DNA from: Frankiales bacterium
Lineage (GTDB): Bacteria; Actinomycetota; Actinomycetes; Mycobacteriales; SCTD01
Direction: 5' to 3'
NCBI GenBank assembly: GCA_004299215.1
Contig: SCTD01000391.1
Span: forward strand, 1-6,555
DNA: 6,555 bases
In this document: positions 6,043 through 6,555 of the stretch, piece by piece
Layout of the letters: each line of letters opens with the position of its first letter
Numbering within the stretch: the first letter of the stretch is position 1
Program-made: the position numbers and the translations under genes
The notes under the pieces: model-generated
What the model was told of the DNA's origin: nothing
The model's input: only the letters and a program-made list of their open reading frames with translations
The model's database searches: none

Positions 6043-6555
6043 GCGACCACGCACCACGCCGGCTGACGGTCAAGGAGGTCGTGCGGGAGACCGCTGACGC
6101 GCACTCGCTCGTCTTCGAGGGACCGGCCCTGCCGTACCAGCCCGGGCAGTTCCTGACCCTGCGCATCCCGAGCGAGCAGGAGCCGACCGCGCGCTGCTAC
6201 TCGCTGTCGAGCTCGCCGCACGTCGACGACCTGCTCAAGGTGACGGTGAAGCGCACCGCCGGCGGCTACGGCAGCAACTGGGTCTGCGACAGCGTCGAGG
6301 TCGGCACGGTCCTGGACGTCCTGCCGCCGGCCGGCCACTTCACCCCGAAGGACCTGACCGCCGACCTGCTGCTGTGCGCGGCCGGCAGCGGCATCACCCC
6401 GGTGATCTCCATCCTCAAGAGCGCGCTGGCGCAGGGCACCGCTCCGGTCACGCTGCTCTACGCCAACCGCGACGAGGCGTCGGTCATCTTCGCGGCCGAG
6501 CTGCGCGAGCTGGTCGAGCAGCACCCCGAGCGGCTCGTCGTCCTGCACTGGCTCG
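6039..6555 (+). CDS. kshB: KshB: reductase component of 3-ketosteroid 9alpha-monooxygenase (5' part only)
   Basis: The frame runs open off the right edge, giving 172 residues of a protein usually about 340-360 long. Present are the FAD domain with YQPGQFLTLRIP (33-44), RCYSLSSSP (52-60; the RxYS flavin motif), VTVKRTAGGYGSNWVCD (68-84), and the start of the NAD(P)H domain with CAAGSGITPVISILKSAL (113-130), YANRDEASVIFA (141-152). The C-terminal [2Fe-2S] plant-type ferredoxin domain is outside the window. These segments match remembered KshB (Rv3571) sequence well. KshB takes electrons from NADH through FAD and its Fe-S cluster to KshA; some KshB proteins also serve other steroid oxygenases. 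The ATG overlaps the preceding stop (ATGA) and has GAGG at 6031-6034, spaced 4 nt. Related phenylacetate or HsaB-type reductases are less likely given kshA in the same operon. Confidence 0.92.
   Translation, partial: MSDHAPRRLTVKEVVRETADAHSLVFEGPALPYQPGQFLTLRIPSEQEPTARCYSLSSSPHVDDLLKVTVKRTAGGYGSNWVCDSVEVGTVLDVLPPAGHFTPKDLTADLLLCAAGSGITPVISILKSALAQGTAPVTLLYANRDEASVIFAAELRELVEQHPERLVVLHWL

Noticed and set aside
1..6555. Mobile elements, CRISPR arrays, tRNA or rRNA genes
   Set aside because: No transposase motifs, spaced direct repeats, terminal inverted repeats or RNA-gene signatures were seen; nearly every base is in a recognised coding sequence.

Overview
This window is high-GC DNA (roughly 70% by eye) with GTG starts and five 4-bp start/stop overlaps. 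It fits a steroid-degrading actinobacterium; a Nocardioides-like or related non-mycobacterial lineage is plausible but cannot be fixed from this sequence. It is almost wholly coding: two divergent gene sets flank a 60-bp control region, and the gene content is cholesterol/steroid nucleus catabolism.

Left, minus strand (read from 3262 down to 1): an MFE-2/Hsd4A-type short-chain dehydrogenase, a FadE30-type acyl-CoA dehydrogenase, a smaller acyl-CoA dehydrogenase that appears to lack the catalytic base, and the first 65 codons of ipdA, which leaves the window at base 1. Each gene overlaps the next by four bases (ATGA or GTGA), so this is one tightly coupled operon. FadE30 and IpdA act on the C and D rings after A/B-ring removal: HIP-CoA side-chain beta-oxidation and last ring opening.

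Middle (3263-3322): a short divergent promoter region containing TAGAACGTGTTCCA, which matches the KstR operator consensus TnnAACnnGTTnnA at every specified base.

Right, plus strand (3323 to the right edge): an atypical SDR without the catalytic Tyr, a 49-bp gap, a MarR-family regulator, kshA (Rieske oxygenase of 3-ketosteroid 9alpha-hydroxylase), an unrecognised 93-residue four-cysteine protein, and the first 172 codons of kshB (the reductase partner). From the MarR gene to kshB the genes overlap or lie 2 bp apart. KshA and KshB hydroxylate C9 of androstadienedione-type 3-ketosteroids, which opens ring B.

The window thus joins an early nucleus step (KshAB) and late steps (FadE30, IpdA) across one promoter region with a KstR-type site. 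The points most worth following are the small cysteine protein between kshA and kshB, the SDR with an SxxxK active site, the KstR-type operator on genes that mycobacteria place under KstR2, and the MarR gene translationally coupled to kshA.
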